Origin: Clostridiales bacterium UBA3680
GTDB taxonomy: Bacteria; Bacillota; Clostridia; Lachnospirales; CAG-274
DNA: 28,283 bases
NCBI GenBank assembly: GCA_002372875.1
Contig: DFJD01000045.1
Location: forward strand, 1-28,283
Direction of reading: 5' to 3'
In this document: in pieces, positions 1 to 8,700 of the stretch
Numbering within the stretch: the stretch's first letter is position 1
Layout of the letters: every line of letters starts with the position of its first letter
Program-made: the position numbers and the translations under genes
The notes under the pieces: model-generated
Seen by the model: the letters and a program-made list of their open reading frames with translations, nothing else
What the model was told of the DNA's origin: nothing
Database searches by the model: none

Positions 1-158
1 AACTCTTTCCAGTATTTTTCCTCCTGAAGAGCCAATCCTTCGGTCAGTATCATATTTCCATCATTATCAAGGAGCATCTCAAGGCCGAACAAATCATGAT
101 AAAATTTCTTTGCTCTTTTGATATCTTTAACAACTATCAGGAAATTTTTAAGTCTCAT
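1..158 (-). CDS. VOC/glyoxalase-like protein, N-terminal part (cut by window edge)
   Basis: The minus strand from 158 reads M-R-L-K-N-F-L-I-V-V-K-D-I and then K-R-A-K-K-F-Y-H-D-L-F-G-L-E. This is the typical first beta strand and helix of vicinal-oxygen-chelate (glyoxalase/bleomycin-resistance) proteins, where a 'V.D...a..FY.d.lG' pattern is usual. The reading frame stays open to the window edge, so only about 52 residues are visible and metal ligands cannot be judged. A good ribosome binding site (AAGGAAGG) lies 8 nt before the ATG. The gene starts 27 nt after the CatA-like gene ends, on the same strand, so the two are probably co-transcribed. Substrate is unknown. Confidence 0.75.
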   Translation of the reverse strand, partial: MRLKNFLIVVKDIKRAKKFYHDLFGLEMLLDNDGNMILTEGLALQEEKYWKE

Positions 159-185
159 TTCTATTCCTTCCTTTTACCCCCGCAA

Positions 186-809
186 TCAGAAGTTACTGAT
201 TTCTTTCTCCAAATTTCTTAAAAATGTTCCTGCATGAGCACCGTCCATTTGTGTATGATGAAACTGAAAAGAAACAGGCAATAATGCTTTGTCGCCGTCT
301 ATCCTATATCTGCCCCATATCATGAACGGATTATTGAAAATGCCGCTGTACATTCCGACAGCACCGTCTATCTCTGTCTCTACAATGGCAGATGTACCGA
401 TAACCATGTAATTTTCCGATAAATCGTGATCGGAACAGCTATCATGGACTTGTTTGGTATATTGCAGATAATCTGCATTGAATAGTTCGATATCATCCGT
501 GTAGGCAATGTCACAGGAACTTACTTCGCCTTCTTTGTTTTTTACGATCGTATTGACTGCGATTTTATCATATTGCATAAGCTTATCGCCGACAGGCAGG
601 ATATAAAATTCTTTGATCGTGCTTGCTGCTTTTCCTATGCAATAATCAAGAAGCATATTAAATTTCATCCCGTCGGTTTTGCTCTTGTTTATAAGCGGCA
701 TTACGTCAAATGTCTTAAAGAACGTCACCATAGGGTTTGGTGCTTTCATCCATAATTTATATGCTGTTGCCCTTGTTGTTTCCTTTGGCGCGATTTCTCT
801 TACGCTCAT
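186..809 (-). CDS. CatA-like O-acetyltransferase
   Basis: 207 residues, close to the roughly 215 of type A chloramphenicol acetyltransferases. The C-terminal motif H184-H185-T-Q-M-D189-G matches the family HHxxxDG signature, giving the catalytic His (H185) and the structural Asp (D189). The segment before it (about 160-183, ending LLPVSFQ) also follows the family pattern. The region that normally holds the 'PW.SFTSF' substrate-side residues is diverged here (IVETEID), so acetylation of chloramphenicol cannot be assumed; other hydroxylated acceptors with acetyl-CoA are equally possible. The start is supported by AGAGGAGA before the ATG. It follows the XRE gene by 79 nt and precedes the VOC gene by 27 nt, suggesting a small operon under that regulator. 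Confidence 0.85.
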   Translation of the reverse strand: MSVREIAPKETTRATAYKLWMKAPNPMVTFFKTFDVMPLINKSKTDGMKFNMLLDYCIGKAASTIKEFYILPVGDKLMQYDKIAVNTIVKNKEGEVSSCDIAYTDDIELFNADYLQYTKQVHDSCSDHDLSENYMVIGTSAIVETEIDGAVGMYSGIFNNPFMIWGRYRIDGDKALLPVSFQFHHTQMDGAHAGTFLRNLEKEISNF

Positions 810-888
810 TTTTCATCTCCTCTGAATTATCATTTTATCTTATTTATGAGGTTATTGGGCAAAAGTCATTTCTCCATAATTTTTGTTG

Positions 889-1653
889 TTATCGCTTTTT
901 GTAAATGACAAGTTCGGGGGCCTTGCCGTCCTTTTCATAGGTGCAGACCAGAATAAAATCCATATTCGCCAGCACGCCGAAACAGCGTTCACCTCCGAAC
1001 TCGCTTTCAAGTTGGTTGCCAAGATAGGTCGTGTTATCGTCAAGAAATTTCACGGTATTCCCGTTTGGCAGTCTGTAGGGCAGATTGACGAAGCTACCAA
1101 CAAGAGCATTCAGTTTATTGAGTTTCGGCATACCCTCTATCTGCAATGCGTTGATCTCGGCAATCAGCGTTTGCTTGAATTTTTCAAACTCTCCGCCGTC
1201 CGAAAGTTGATCATATCGCTTCCAGTAGTCAAGCTGCGGCAAAGCCGATTTCAGATATTCTCGGACTTCTTTCTCGGAATGTTCGGCACTTACCATATTC
1301 TTCACACATACCTCGATCAGATCGTCCATATTGCTGTACATATATTTGCCGTCGGAATAGCACCATTTGCAGTAGTCCTCATTAAGTGAGCCGTCTTTCT
1401 CGTGACTGATAATGCTATCGTCAAGCGGCATTCCGCAGCACTGACAGATCAGCTTTCTCGGAGAACCGAGCAGTGTATTGATGGACACATTAAACAGTTC
1501 AGAAAGTAATTTCAGCGTTTCCGTATTCGGGACTGTTTCACCTGTTTCCCAACGGCTTACTGCCTGCCGTGTAACAAAGATTCGGTTTGCAAGTTCTTCC
1601 TGTGACATACCGTTCTTTATTCGCAGTTCTTGAATTATATTTTTTGTTTCCAT
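889..1653 (-). CDS. XRE-family regulator with zinc-ribbon domain
   Basis: 254 residues. Residues 1-60 are an XRE/HTH_3 DNA-binding domain (QEELANRIFVTRQAVSRWE, the usual helix-turn-helix). Residues about 69-105 carry two Cys pairs, C-Q-C-C-G-M-P-L and D-Y-C-K-W-C, matching the 'putative zinc ribbon' family often found in short Firmicutes proteins. The next helical stretch (D-L-I-E-V-C-V...L-P-Q-L-D-Y-W-K-R) belongs to the same unit. The C-terminal 100 residues are a domain I do not recognise, ending in a beta-rich segment (CFGVLANMDFILVCTYEKDG). It starts from ATG with GAGGTG 5-6 nt upstream. It is probably the local regulator of itself and of the acetyltransferase and VOC genes; the ligand, perhaps a metal or thiol signal through the zinc ribbon, is inference. 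Confidence 0.85.
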   Translation of the reverse strand: METKNIIQELRIKNGMSQEELANRIFVTRQAVSRWETGETVPNTETLKLLSELFNVSINTLLGSPRKLICQCCGMPLDDSIISHEKDGSLNEDYCKWCYSDGKYMYSNMDDLIEVCVKNMVSAEHSEKEVREYLKSALPQLDYWKRYDQLSDGGEFEKFKQTLIAEINALQIEGMPKLNKLNALVGSFVNLPYRLPNGNTVKFLDDNTTYLGNQLESEFGGERCFGVLANMDFILVCTYEKDGKAPELVIYKKR

Positions 1654-1673
1654 ATTATCACCTCTTCAATATC

Positions 1674-1732
1674 ATAATACAGATCATAATACCACACAAG
1701 CAACTGTCTGTTGCTTACATACAGAATGTAAG
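1674..1732 (-). promoter_or_regulatory. Promoter and two tandem palindromes upstream of the XRE gene
   Basis: On the minus strand a TTGCTT (-35, 1698-1703) is followed after 18 nt by TATTAT (-10, 1674-1679). Two perfect palindromes with 7-bp arms and 5-nt centres sit at the -35 and upstream of it: AAGCAAC/GTTGCTT (1698-1716) and CTTACAT/ATGTAAG (1714-1732), sharing three bases. A 9-bp direct repeat ATCATAATA (1671-1679 and 1683-1691) covers the -10. These are likely operator sites, but which regulator binds is not known. No T-run follows, so a terminator for the upstream TetR gene is unlikely. Confidence 0.5.
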
Positions 1733-1752
1733 ACAAACCTCCTACTCATGGT

Positions 1753-2358
1753 TTATCCCTCTTGATCTTGTGCTGCATATGTTTTGACAAAATGACGGCT
1801 GAACGCCTCGATCTGCTTGATCGTTTCCTCGGTTTTCTCGGGTTCACGATCACAAAGATGTATCAGTGCCGAAATCGGTGCAGTATAGGCAAATGCAAGC
1901 ATATTCGGGTCATCACGCCGAAGCAGGTTATTGTTCATCATACCCTCAAAAATATGTGTGAACATCTCGGTCAGACCCGTCAGAAAATGCTTTGTTGCAA
2001 GCTGACTTGCACGTTCATCACGATACTGCTCGATCGACAGGAGTTTCCTTGTCATTACTACACGCTTATCGTGTACAGTAAAATCGACCATATTCATCGT
2101 CATAGCAACAAGCCCCTCAAGCGAATCAGGTATGGACGGCAAATTCTCGGCAGAGCCGAAACGTTCGTTATAATAAGCGATCATTTTGTCCAGCAGCGAG
2201 TTCCAGATCTCCTCTTTGCTGTTGAAGTGCTTGTACATTGAAGATTTCACAAGCCCCAACGAAGCAGTTAACTCACGGATATTTGTGCCGTCAAAGCCCT
2301 TTTGCGAAAATTGCCTTAGTGCCTCATCAAGTATTCTTTCCTTTGTATCTTTTGCCAT
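1753..2358 (-). CDS. TetR/AcrR-family transcriptional repressor
   Basis: 201 residues from the chosen ATG at 2358, which has GGAGGTAA placed correctly; the upstream in-frame ATG at 2394 lies inside the operator and lacks such a site. Residues 1-50 are the TetR helix-turn-helix (ERILDEALRQFSQKGFDGTN, then IRELTASLGLVKSSMYKHF). The rest is an all-helical ligand/dimerisation domain with no catalytic motif. Two operator-like sites overlap its own promoter, so it is almost certainly autorepressed. No transporter or other obvious target lies next to it within the window; downstream on the same strand come the XRE and acetyltransferase genes, which could be read through from its promoter. Inducer unknown. 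Confidence 0.92.
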   Translation of the reverse strand: MAKDTKERILDEALRQFSQKGFDGTNIRELTASLGLVKSSMYKHFNSKEEIWNSLLDKMIAYYNERFGSAENLPSIPDSLEGLVAMTMNMVDFTVHDKRVVMTRKLLSIEQYRDERASQLATKHFLTGLTEMFTHIFEGMMNNNLLRRDDPNMLAFAYTAPISALIHLCDREPEKTEETIKQIEAFSRHFVKTYAAQDQEG

Positions 2359-2371
2359 AATTACCTCCAAT

Positions 2372-2434
2372 ACAATAAGTGATCTATCGTTCACTTGTTG
2401 TATTCATTATAGCGAACGATAGGTCACTTGTCAA
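2372..2434 (-). promoter_or_regulatory. TetR promoter with two operator-like dyads
   Basis: Minus-strand consensus promoter: TTGACA (2429-2434), 17-nt spacer, TATAAT (2406-2411). One dyad fills the start-to-leader region: ACAATAAGTGA and TCACTTGTTGT arms (2372-2401), 8-nt centre, one mismatch. A second, related site fills the whole spacer (2412-2427, GCGAACGATAGGTCAC) and is an inverted copy of 2379-2394 with 14 of 16 matching positions. A repressor bound to both would block the -35/-10 region and the start site together. Confidence 0.8.
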
Positions 2435-2467
2435 TAGAGCTTTTGCATTTATATATTACTTTTTGAT

Positions 2468-2598
2468 TGACTATTCAACTGATATAGATTATAATAATTA
2501 TTACATTCGTAGTATTTAACAAACTAAGTTAATCAGTGTTTCCTTAATAATGCATACAAAAAGGACTTTTCCAATGTTAATTGAAAAAGTCCTTTTTT
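2468..2598 (+). ncRNA. Candidate small RNA unit (promoter to terminator)
   Basis: On the plus strand TTGACT (2468-2473), a 17-nt spacer and TATAAT (2491-2496) form a near-consensus promoter. No gene follows; transcription from about 2503 would run into the strong hairpin-plus-T-run at 2558-2598, giving a transcript of about 95 nt. The only ATG-led frame inside is 16 codons long without a ribosome binding site. The region is AT-rich, so a chance promoter match is possible. Nothing else is seen in this intergenic stretch apart from an 18-nt direct repeat. Confidence 0.35.
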
Positions 2599-2620
2599 AA
2601 CCTTAATCAGTGGTTTCTTA
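2529..2620. repeat. 18-nt direct repeat flanking the terminator hairpin
   Basis: TTAATCAGTGTTTCCTTA (2529-2546) and TTAATCAGTGGTTTCTTA (2603-2620) match at 16 of 18 positions, in the same orientation, one on each side of the hairpin at 2558-2597. This may reflect insertion or local duplication of the hairpin segment. Confidence 0.5.
2558..2598. terminator. Bidirectional Rho-independent terminator
   Basis: Arms 2558-2574 and 2581-2597 pair over 17 positions (AAAAAGGACTTTTCCAA with TTGAAAAAGTCCTTTTT, one mismatch), loop 6 nt. It ends in a T-run on both strands. On the minus strand it closes the pectin esterase/peptide operon; on the plus strand it would end the candidate small RNA. Confidence 0.85.
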
Positions 2621-2630
2621 GAAGAGGATT

Positions 2631-2771
2631 TTATTTAAAAAGGGAATCAAAGCTTTCTGTGTTTGATTTCCCCTTTTCTCCGCCGAATACCAAACCGCTT
2701 GCGGTAATAATATCGTTTGAACTTAGGGTTATTATTGTTAAAACAGGGCTTGTATATGATTTTTTGTTCAT
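2631..2771 (-). CDS. 46-residue peptide translationally coupled to the pectin esterase
   Basis: A short frame that begins with ATG at 2771 and stops with TAA at 2633-2631. Its ATG overlaps the TGA of the esterase gene as ATGA, and a strong ribosome binding site (GGGAGGTG, 5 nt spacing) lies in the last codons of that gene, so it is very likely translated. The peptide begins M-N-K-K-S-Y-T-S-P-V-L and continues with hydrophobic-polar L-T-I-I-T-L-S-S-N-D-I-I-T-A-S-G, then a Gly/Lys/Glu-rich tail ending D-S-L-F-K. From memory, many gut Clostridia have short proteins of the pattern 'Y..P.LE...l...D(V/I)I..SG', and this fits them; their function is not established to my knowledge. It has no clear signal peptide and no Cys. 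Hypotheses are a secreted or processed peptide, or an accessory of enzyme export. Confidence 0.75.
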   Translation of the reverse strand: MNKKSYTSPVLTIITLSSNDIITASGLVFGGEKGKSNTESFDSLFK

Positions 2772-5700
2772 TTTTGCACCTCCCGCTCAATAACAAGAGC
2801 ACTTCCGCTTAACGTTTCGTCCGAGGCAAAGATGGTTTCGCCTGATGTGTAGTCCGTACTTTTTGCATCATCAACAGGCTCGCCCGAATCTTTTGAAACG
2901 GCTGTTGTTTCGAGAACGGAAACACCGCTTGAAACTGCGTTGCTGCCGTTGTCATCAATACTCATAGGTATTATTTGCGATAAAGAATCAACGCTGTATT
3001 CTCTGCTTTGACCAAGAGTTATTTTACCGCCGAAAGTTACGGCATAAGGTGTAACTTTGATCTTCGCACCGAAGTTGCTCTCAGTTATATCATCTATCGT
3101 GAAAGCATACATATATCTTCCGCCCATATCCGACGCAGAATAATTACTTCCTTCAACGGTTGAATAAACCGTCTTTGTGCTTCTGCGTACTTGCTTGCCG
3201 TCTAATTCAAAAATAAAACCTACTTCTTTGTAGTTAAGTGAATCAATGGCGGCTGCAAATACTATGCCGTTTCCGTCGGCATCAAGGTTTGCCATGGGAG
3301 CAAATTCATTTGACGGTGTGTTTTCTGTGGAAGTTTCTGTTGATTTTTCCGTTGAGGTTTCCGTGGCCGACTCTGTCGAACTTTCGGTGGATGTTTCGGA
3401 AATATCGCTTTGTTCATAGGTTGCTGTTATACTCTTAAACCAAAGGTTAGAACGGGTGGGAGTATTTACGGTTACAAGGTCACCTTTGCTTACATTTGCA
3501 ACAAGCTCTACAACTTCGCCTTGTAAAGCGGACACCGCTTCGCCGTATTGTGTGCCGTTTACTTTAAGTACAAGCGTGTCATTGCTGCTTACGGAAATAT
3601 CAAGGCTTACCTTTACGGTACCGTTTTCCTTCGAGGTAAAGGAAATGATATCGTTGGAATTTGTCTTAACACCATACTGCTTGTAAGCGTCTGTCTGAAC
3701 GATACCTGCATGGTGAGCGGTAATGCCGCTGTAAGCATCCGTTACATCGCCGTTTCCGTAGCCCATAGCATCAAGATATACTTTGTAATCATCGTAGTAA
3801 TCCATGAAATCAAACGGGAAGTCAAATACTATTCTTGAAAGAATAAGGTCTGCTTTGCCGCTTTCGTCTGTTACTATGGATGTGCCCGTGTAGACACCCT
3901 TATCACCTTTCGCGCTTATTTCGTAGGTCTCGCCAACAATAAGCTCCGTTCCTTTTGTTGTGTAGTCATCTGCCGATATCTTCACAGTTTCGGTAGATCC
4001 TTTTAATGTAAGTTCAACATTCGTGTCATCGTTTTCGATTCCGTCAATGTTGCCTTTAAAAACTATTTTTGTTTCATCGTTAAGTTCGCTCTTTGTAAGC
4101 TTTACTTCCGAAACATAGAGGTTATTGGCGGTTGATGTTGCAAAATAGAGTGTTTCCGAACCTTCTGTTTTCTTTTTGTAGATAACGCTGCCGGGAACAC
4201 TGTTGCTTACAACACTTTCCGTACAGTCCGCATCTTTGTAAAGATCGACCGTGCCGCTGCCTGTGCCTGCAGAAACATCAAAGGTATACATACCCTTGTC
4301 GGTAAGTGTTATGGCGAACAACGGCATCTTCGGAGTTGCCTTTGTGCCGTATTGTGCCTGATGGTTGTAGTATTGGATACCGCTTTGAATAATTGAAGCG
4401 CTGAATGTATCTCCGTCTGCGTTTGAATATTCGCCGCTGAAGATACCGTTTGTGTAAGTTGCTTCGTCTTCATAAAGCTTCATAACGGTCTCGTCTTTAA
4501 AATCGAGGCTTAATACTTTCGGTATTTCATAAGAAATTGTTGCTTCGGCAAAGTAGAGGTTGTTTGCTTCCTTTGCGGCGAAGTAAAGTGTTTGGCTTGT
4601 ATCGGAGGTTTTTTTGTAAGTGATGTTTTCGCCTACGGTTGCGGAGGCAACTTCGTTTTTGCACTCTGCATCGGAGTAAAGAGCAACCGTACCGCTGCCT
4701 GTGCCCGCCTTTGTTGTAACAGTATAGTTTGCCGCATTTTCAGCCGTAAAGCTGAATAAAGGCTTGCCTACATTTATCTTTGTGCCGTATTTTGCGGTAC
4801 TGTTGTAATATTGAATTGAGTTTGCATAAACGCTTGCTTCAAATTCAACACCTTTTTCGTTTGTGTAAACGCCCGAAAGAACGCCGTCTGTAAATGTATC
4901 GGCTGCGTTTGTCTCATACATAGCGAACGCATCGTCTGTTGCAAAGTTAAGTGAAACTTCTTTTGCGGGGACCGATTCCTTGCCGCCTATGGAGTCAAAG
5001 AGGTTCTGTCCCATTTTTGTCCAATAGGAGTTTTCTTTTAAATTCTTGTCTTTTGCAGTGAATATACCGTTTTTATCTATGGTGAAGATATATTCGCCGC
5101 TTGTTTCCTCGCCATACACTTTTGTGGGTTGTACAACGTAGGGTGAAAGGGAGATATCGCTATCTTGAATGAATTTTGCGATCAGACCTGCCTGAATAAC
5201 GCCGCCTGTTTTGTTTGAATGAGTTTTATCGCCCAAATCCATTGCCGCAACACCGTTTGCGTCACTGCCGCAAGCTGTGTAAGCGTCTTCGTACATTGTT
5301 TTTGTAATGTTGAAAGCGTCAATGTAAAGTACGCCTTTTTCTTTGTTTTCTTCGTATACTTCCTTACAAGCCGTTACATAAGCATCATTTTCCGTAAGGA
5401 AATCAAGTGTGGGTGCATAATCGGTCATATTTGCATCATGATGAGCTTTTATTTTGCCATCTTGATAGTAAAGTCTTGCTACCGGAGATACAACCACGGG
5501 TATTGCACCTTTTGCAAGTGCTTCGTCAATGTAATACTGAATAAAGCCCTTGTATGTTGCGCCGCAGTCCCAAGCGTAGTATGTATTGCCATACTGACTT
5601 ACCAGTGCTGAAGGAGTTTCGCTCTTCATACTCTCAACGGGTTTTATCGTAGGAAAGCCCGAGCTCTTGCTTGTAGGTTGTGCATCCTTTGTGTAAAGGG

Positions 5701-8700
5701 GTACAAATCTTTCCTGATAGTAGCTTGCGCCGTTTGCACAGTCGTTATGACCAAACTGAATAAGGAGATAATCGCCTGCTTTTATATTTTTGATTATTGT
5801 GTCAAGTTTGCCCTCGTTCATGAAAGAACGAACGCTTCTGCCGCCCTGTGCGTAATTGTTTACCGTAACATACTTTTCATCGAAGAATGCCTGTAAAAAC
5901 TCGCCCCAAGAGCCTGCGGAAAGTATCTTGCCGCCGTTATAGATACCTGCTGCGGAATAGTCCTTAACGGTGGAGTCGCCCGCAAGATAGATATTTATGC
6001 CCGAACCCGGAGCGATACTGCCCTGATTGTCGGGGTCTGACCAGTTGCTGCTTACGGTCTTTTCGGTGTCGATGATATATTTGGCATCGCCCGAAAGTCC
6101 GTTAAGTGTCATAGGTGTTACAACTGCCATTAAAAACTTGCCCGCACATTCCATGGGGATTTGGAGTTTATTTGTGCTGACAGCTGATGTTGATCTTAAA
6201 AGTGTTGCACTCTTTAATATAGTTTCAAGGCTTGTGTTGTCGAAGTTTTCGTTTACCGCATACCAATCAATGGTTGATGCATCGTTTGCAGCCCACTCTT
6301 GGCCAAGCTCGTAGCCTACTGTAACTGTTTCGCCCGGGTTAGGTGTGTTGAGGTCGCCGTTTGATGTAAAGGCGGGGTCAACCTTGAATTCGGGCTTTGT
6401 ATCTGTCTCGGGTGTGTAGTAAGCAGGTGTCCAGCCGTTTGCGATAAATACGCTTTCAACCGAATATTTACTTACGTCAAGTGTATCCTTAACGCCTGCA
6501 ACACGCTTTGATGTATCTGCTTTTGTGCCGTTGTATGTTGTGTTGTATTCAACAAGTGTTACCTTGTCCGAAGTGGGGTTGTTGCCGCTCATTGCCGTCC
6601 AGCCGTCAGCAATTATCATATCGCTTTGCTGAAGCTTTGTGTTGATAAATGCGACCTTTGCACTGTCGCCCCACATTCTGCCGAAGTAACCGGGGGTAGT
6701 ATCTCTTTGTGCATTGTAAGAAATATAGCAGTTTCTGAAAATATAACCATCGGTTGCCATATAAGCCTGAGAGCAGCTGTTTGCCGTTAAGTAGCCCGCT
6801 GCTTCCGATCCGTCATAACCGCAGAAATTTATTTCACAACCATCAAAGATAACATCGCCGTTGCCGTAGATAAAATCTGTCTGACCTTCAATGTAGCAGT
6901 TTTTATAATACGCATCGTAAGCTACATTACAGGTGTAAAGTGTGTCCTGACTGCCTATGAATGAGCAATCTGAAAATTCTGTTTTGTCCGCATAGTTGAC
7001 AAGTGCGGCAGCTCTTTCCGTAGAGGCTCTGTTGTCAACATTTGTTGTTTCTTTTCTTGCAACATTTATAGCCTGAAGACCGTCGGGCTCTGCGCCGTCT
7101 TCCATTTCTTCATCTGTCATATATTTGTTGAAAGAATTTTCAAAAGTAATGCCTTTGGCTCTGAAGCCTGTTGCTTTCGCCTGTGTTATAACAGCGGAAC
7201 CCCAGTATTTTACCGCACTGCCTTTTTCAAACTTGTCATAGTCGGCATAAGGGTCGTAAAGGCTGTCAACACAGCTGTAATACTTATAACCGATACCGTA
7301 GTACCATGTTATTTTGGTGTCGTTTTTGTTGCCGCTTTCGCTTTCAAGAGTAATATTAGGTGTGTTTACAACTACCTGTTCACGATATGTTCCGGGAGCG
7401 ATTTTTATGGTTACTCTTTTCTCATCTCTTCCGGTCATAGCCGCTACGGCATCAACAGCCGCCTGAATGGTTTTATACTCTTTGTCTTCACCTACATAAA
7501 CGGTATCTGTATAAGAAACTTCTTTTTTACTTGTGTCTTTAAGAAGAATATCGCGTGTCAGAACATTATTATCCACAACTATGTGAGTTGAAGTTGAATA
7601 ACCGTCTGCCGTAACGCTTGCAATGTAAGAACCGTTTCTTAATGCAACATTGTACTTGCCGTCCGAGATGCTGCCTGTATATTCGTACTTGTCATCTACA
7701 TTAGTAAATTTGACAGCGGCAGGAGAAACGGGAGCTGTTTTATATTCTCCGCGGTGATCGCCGAGTACGATAAAACCGCCCGTTACATCATATCTTCCTA
7801 CTTCCTTAAATGAAACATCTTTTGTTACCGCATTTTCGTTGTCGTTTGAAACAACAACTTCTTCCGATAACTCATAGTCTTTTGCACCTTCAAGTTTTAA
7901 GGTGTAGTTTTCATTTGCCACAAGTTGTGCCGAATAGCTCATGCCGCTTATTTCGGCTTCCGCATTTTCATGTGATGCTGTGTCTTCGGGTACAAATATA
8001 AGTTTCATATCCGAAGGAACGTTTTCTATTCCCGAAAGAGTACCGCTTACTTTGTAGGATAAGCTTTCTTCGATAGTAAAGTTATGTGTCTGAGCTTTAG
8101 GCTCTACAGTTTCGCTCGATTCAACACTTACAAGCCTTGTATCGCTTGATATAGCGTAGTTTATAGCGTTTGAGCCTGTTAAAGCCGCCGAATATTCGCC
8201 GGGCTTAACGGTTGCGGAGTATGTATTGCCCGAAACATCGGCATTTATACTTTTTCTCGTTTCCTTATTTACAAGTTTTATTTCGTAACCGTTTAATCCG
8301 AAACTGTCGTTTATTGTACCCGAAAGATTTGTGTAAGGGGCAAATTCCGCGCCGTAGCAGAACATTTTTGAACCGCTTAAGGTAAAATAATATGTGTTGT
8401 CTTTTTCGGTTTCGATATTAACGGTAGCCCATGTTGTGCCTTGGGTTACGGTCATTTCATCATTGTCGTAATCTCCGTTTGCACCGGGAACAAACTGTCC
8501 TACTGCGGTAGACGTACCGTTTGTATCGGTTTTGCTTACATAGCCTTGCTTGCTTGATGCGTTACCGACATAAACCGTGAGCGTACCGTCGCTCGGGGCT
8601 TTGAAATCGCAGTAGGATTTGTCTTTGGTAACGACAATACCGTTTGATGCCGAGCCGTTTGTGTTGTTGGAACGAACATAATCCTTGCCGCCGCTTGCAC

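Noticed and set aside
186..809. Chloramphenicol resistance gene
   Set aside because: The HHxxxDG motif supports the acetyltransferase family only; the substrate-side motif is diverged, so resistance is not claimed.
883..1389. Plus-strand frame of 168 codons
   Set aside because: It lies wholly opposite the XRE/zinc-ribbon gene, which has recognisable domains and a ribosome binding site; no family resemblance in the plus frame.
2550..2600. 16-codon frame inside the candidate small RNA
   Set aside because: No ribosome binding site, and it runs through the terminator hairpin.
2581..2793. Plus-strand frame of 70 codons over the esterase 3' end
   Set aside because: It begins inside the terminator hairpin, has no ribosome binding site, and is opposite the well-supported 46-residue peptide gene.
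5219..5611. Plus-strand frames of 60-160 codons opposite the esterase, and minus-strand ones opposite rel, hisS, aspS and the peptidase
   Set aside because: All are antisense to confident genes, lack ribosome binding sites and show low-complexity hydrophobic or Ser-rich shadow composition.
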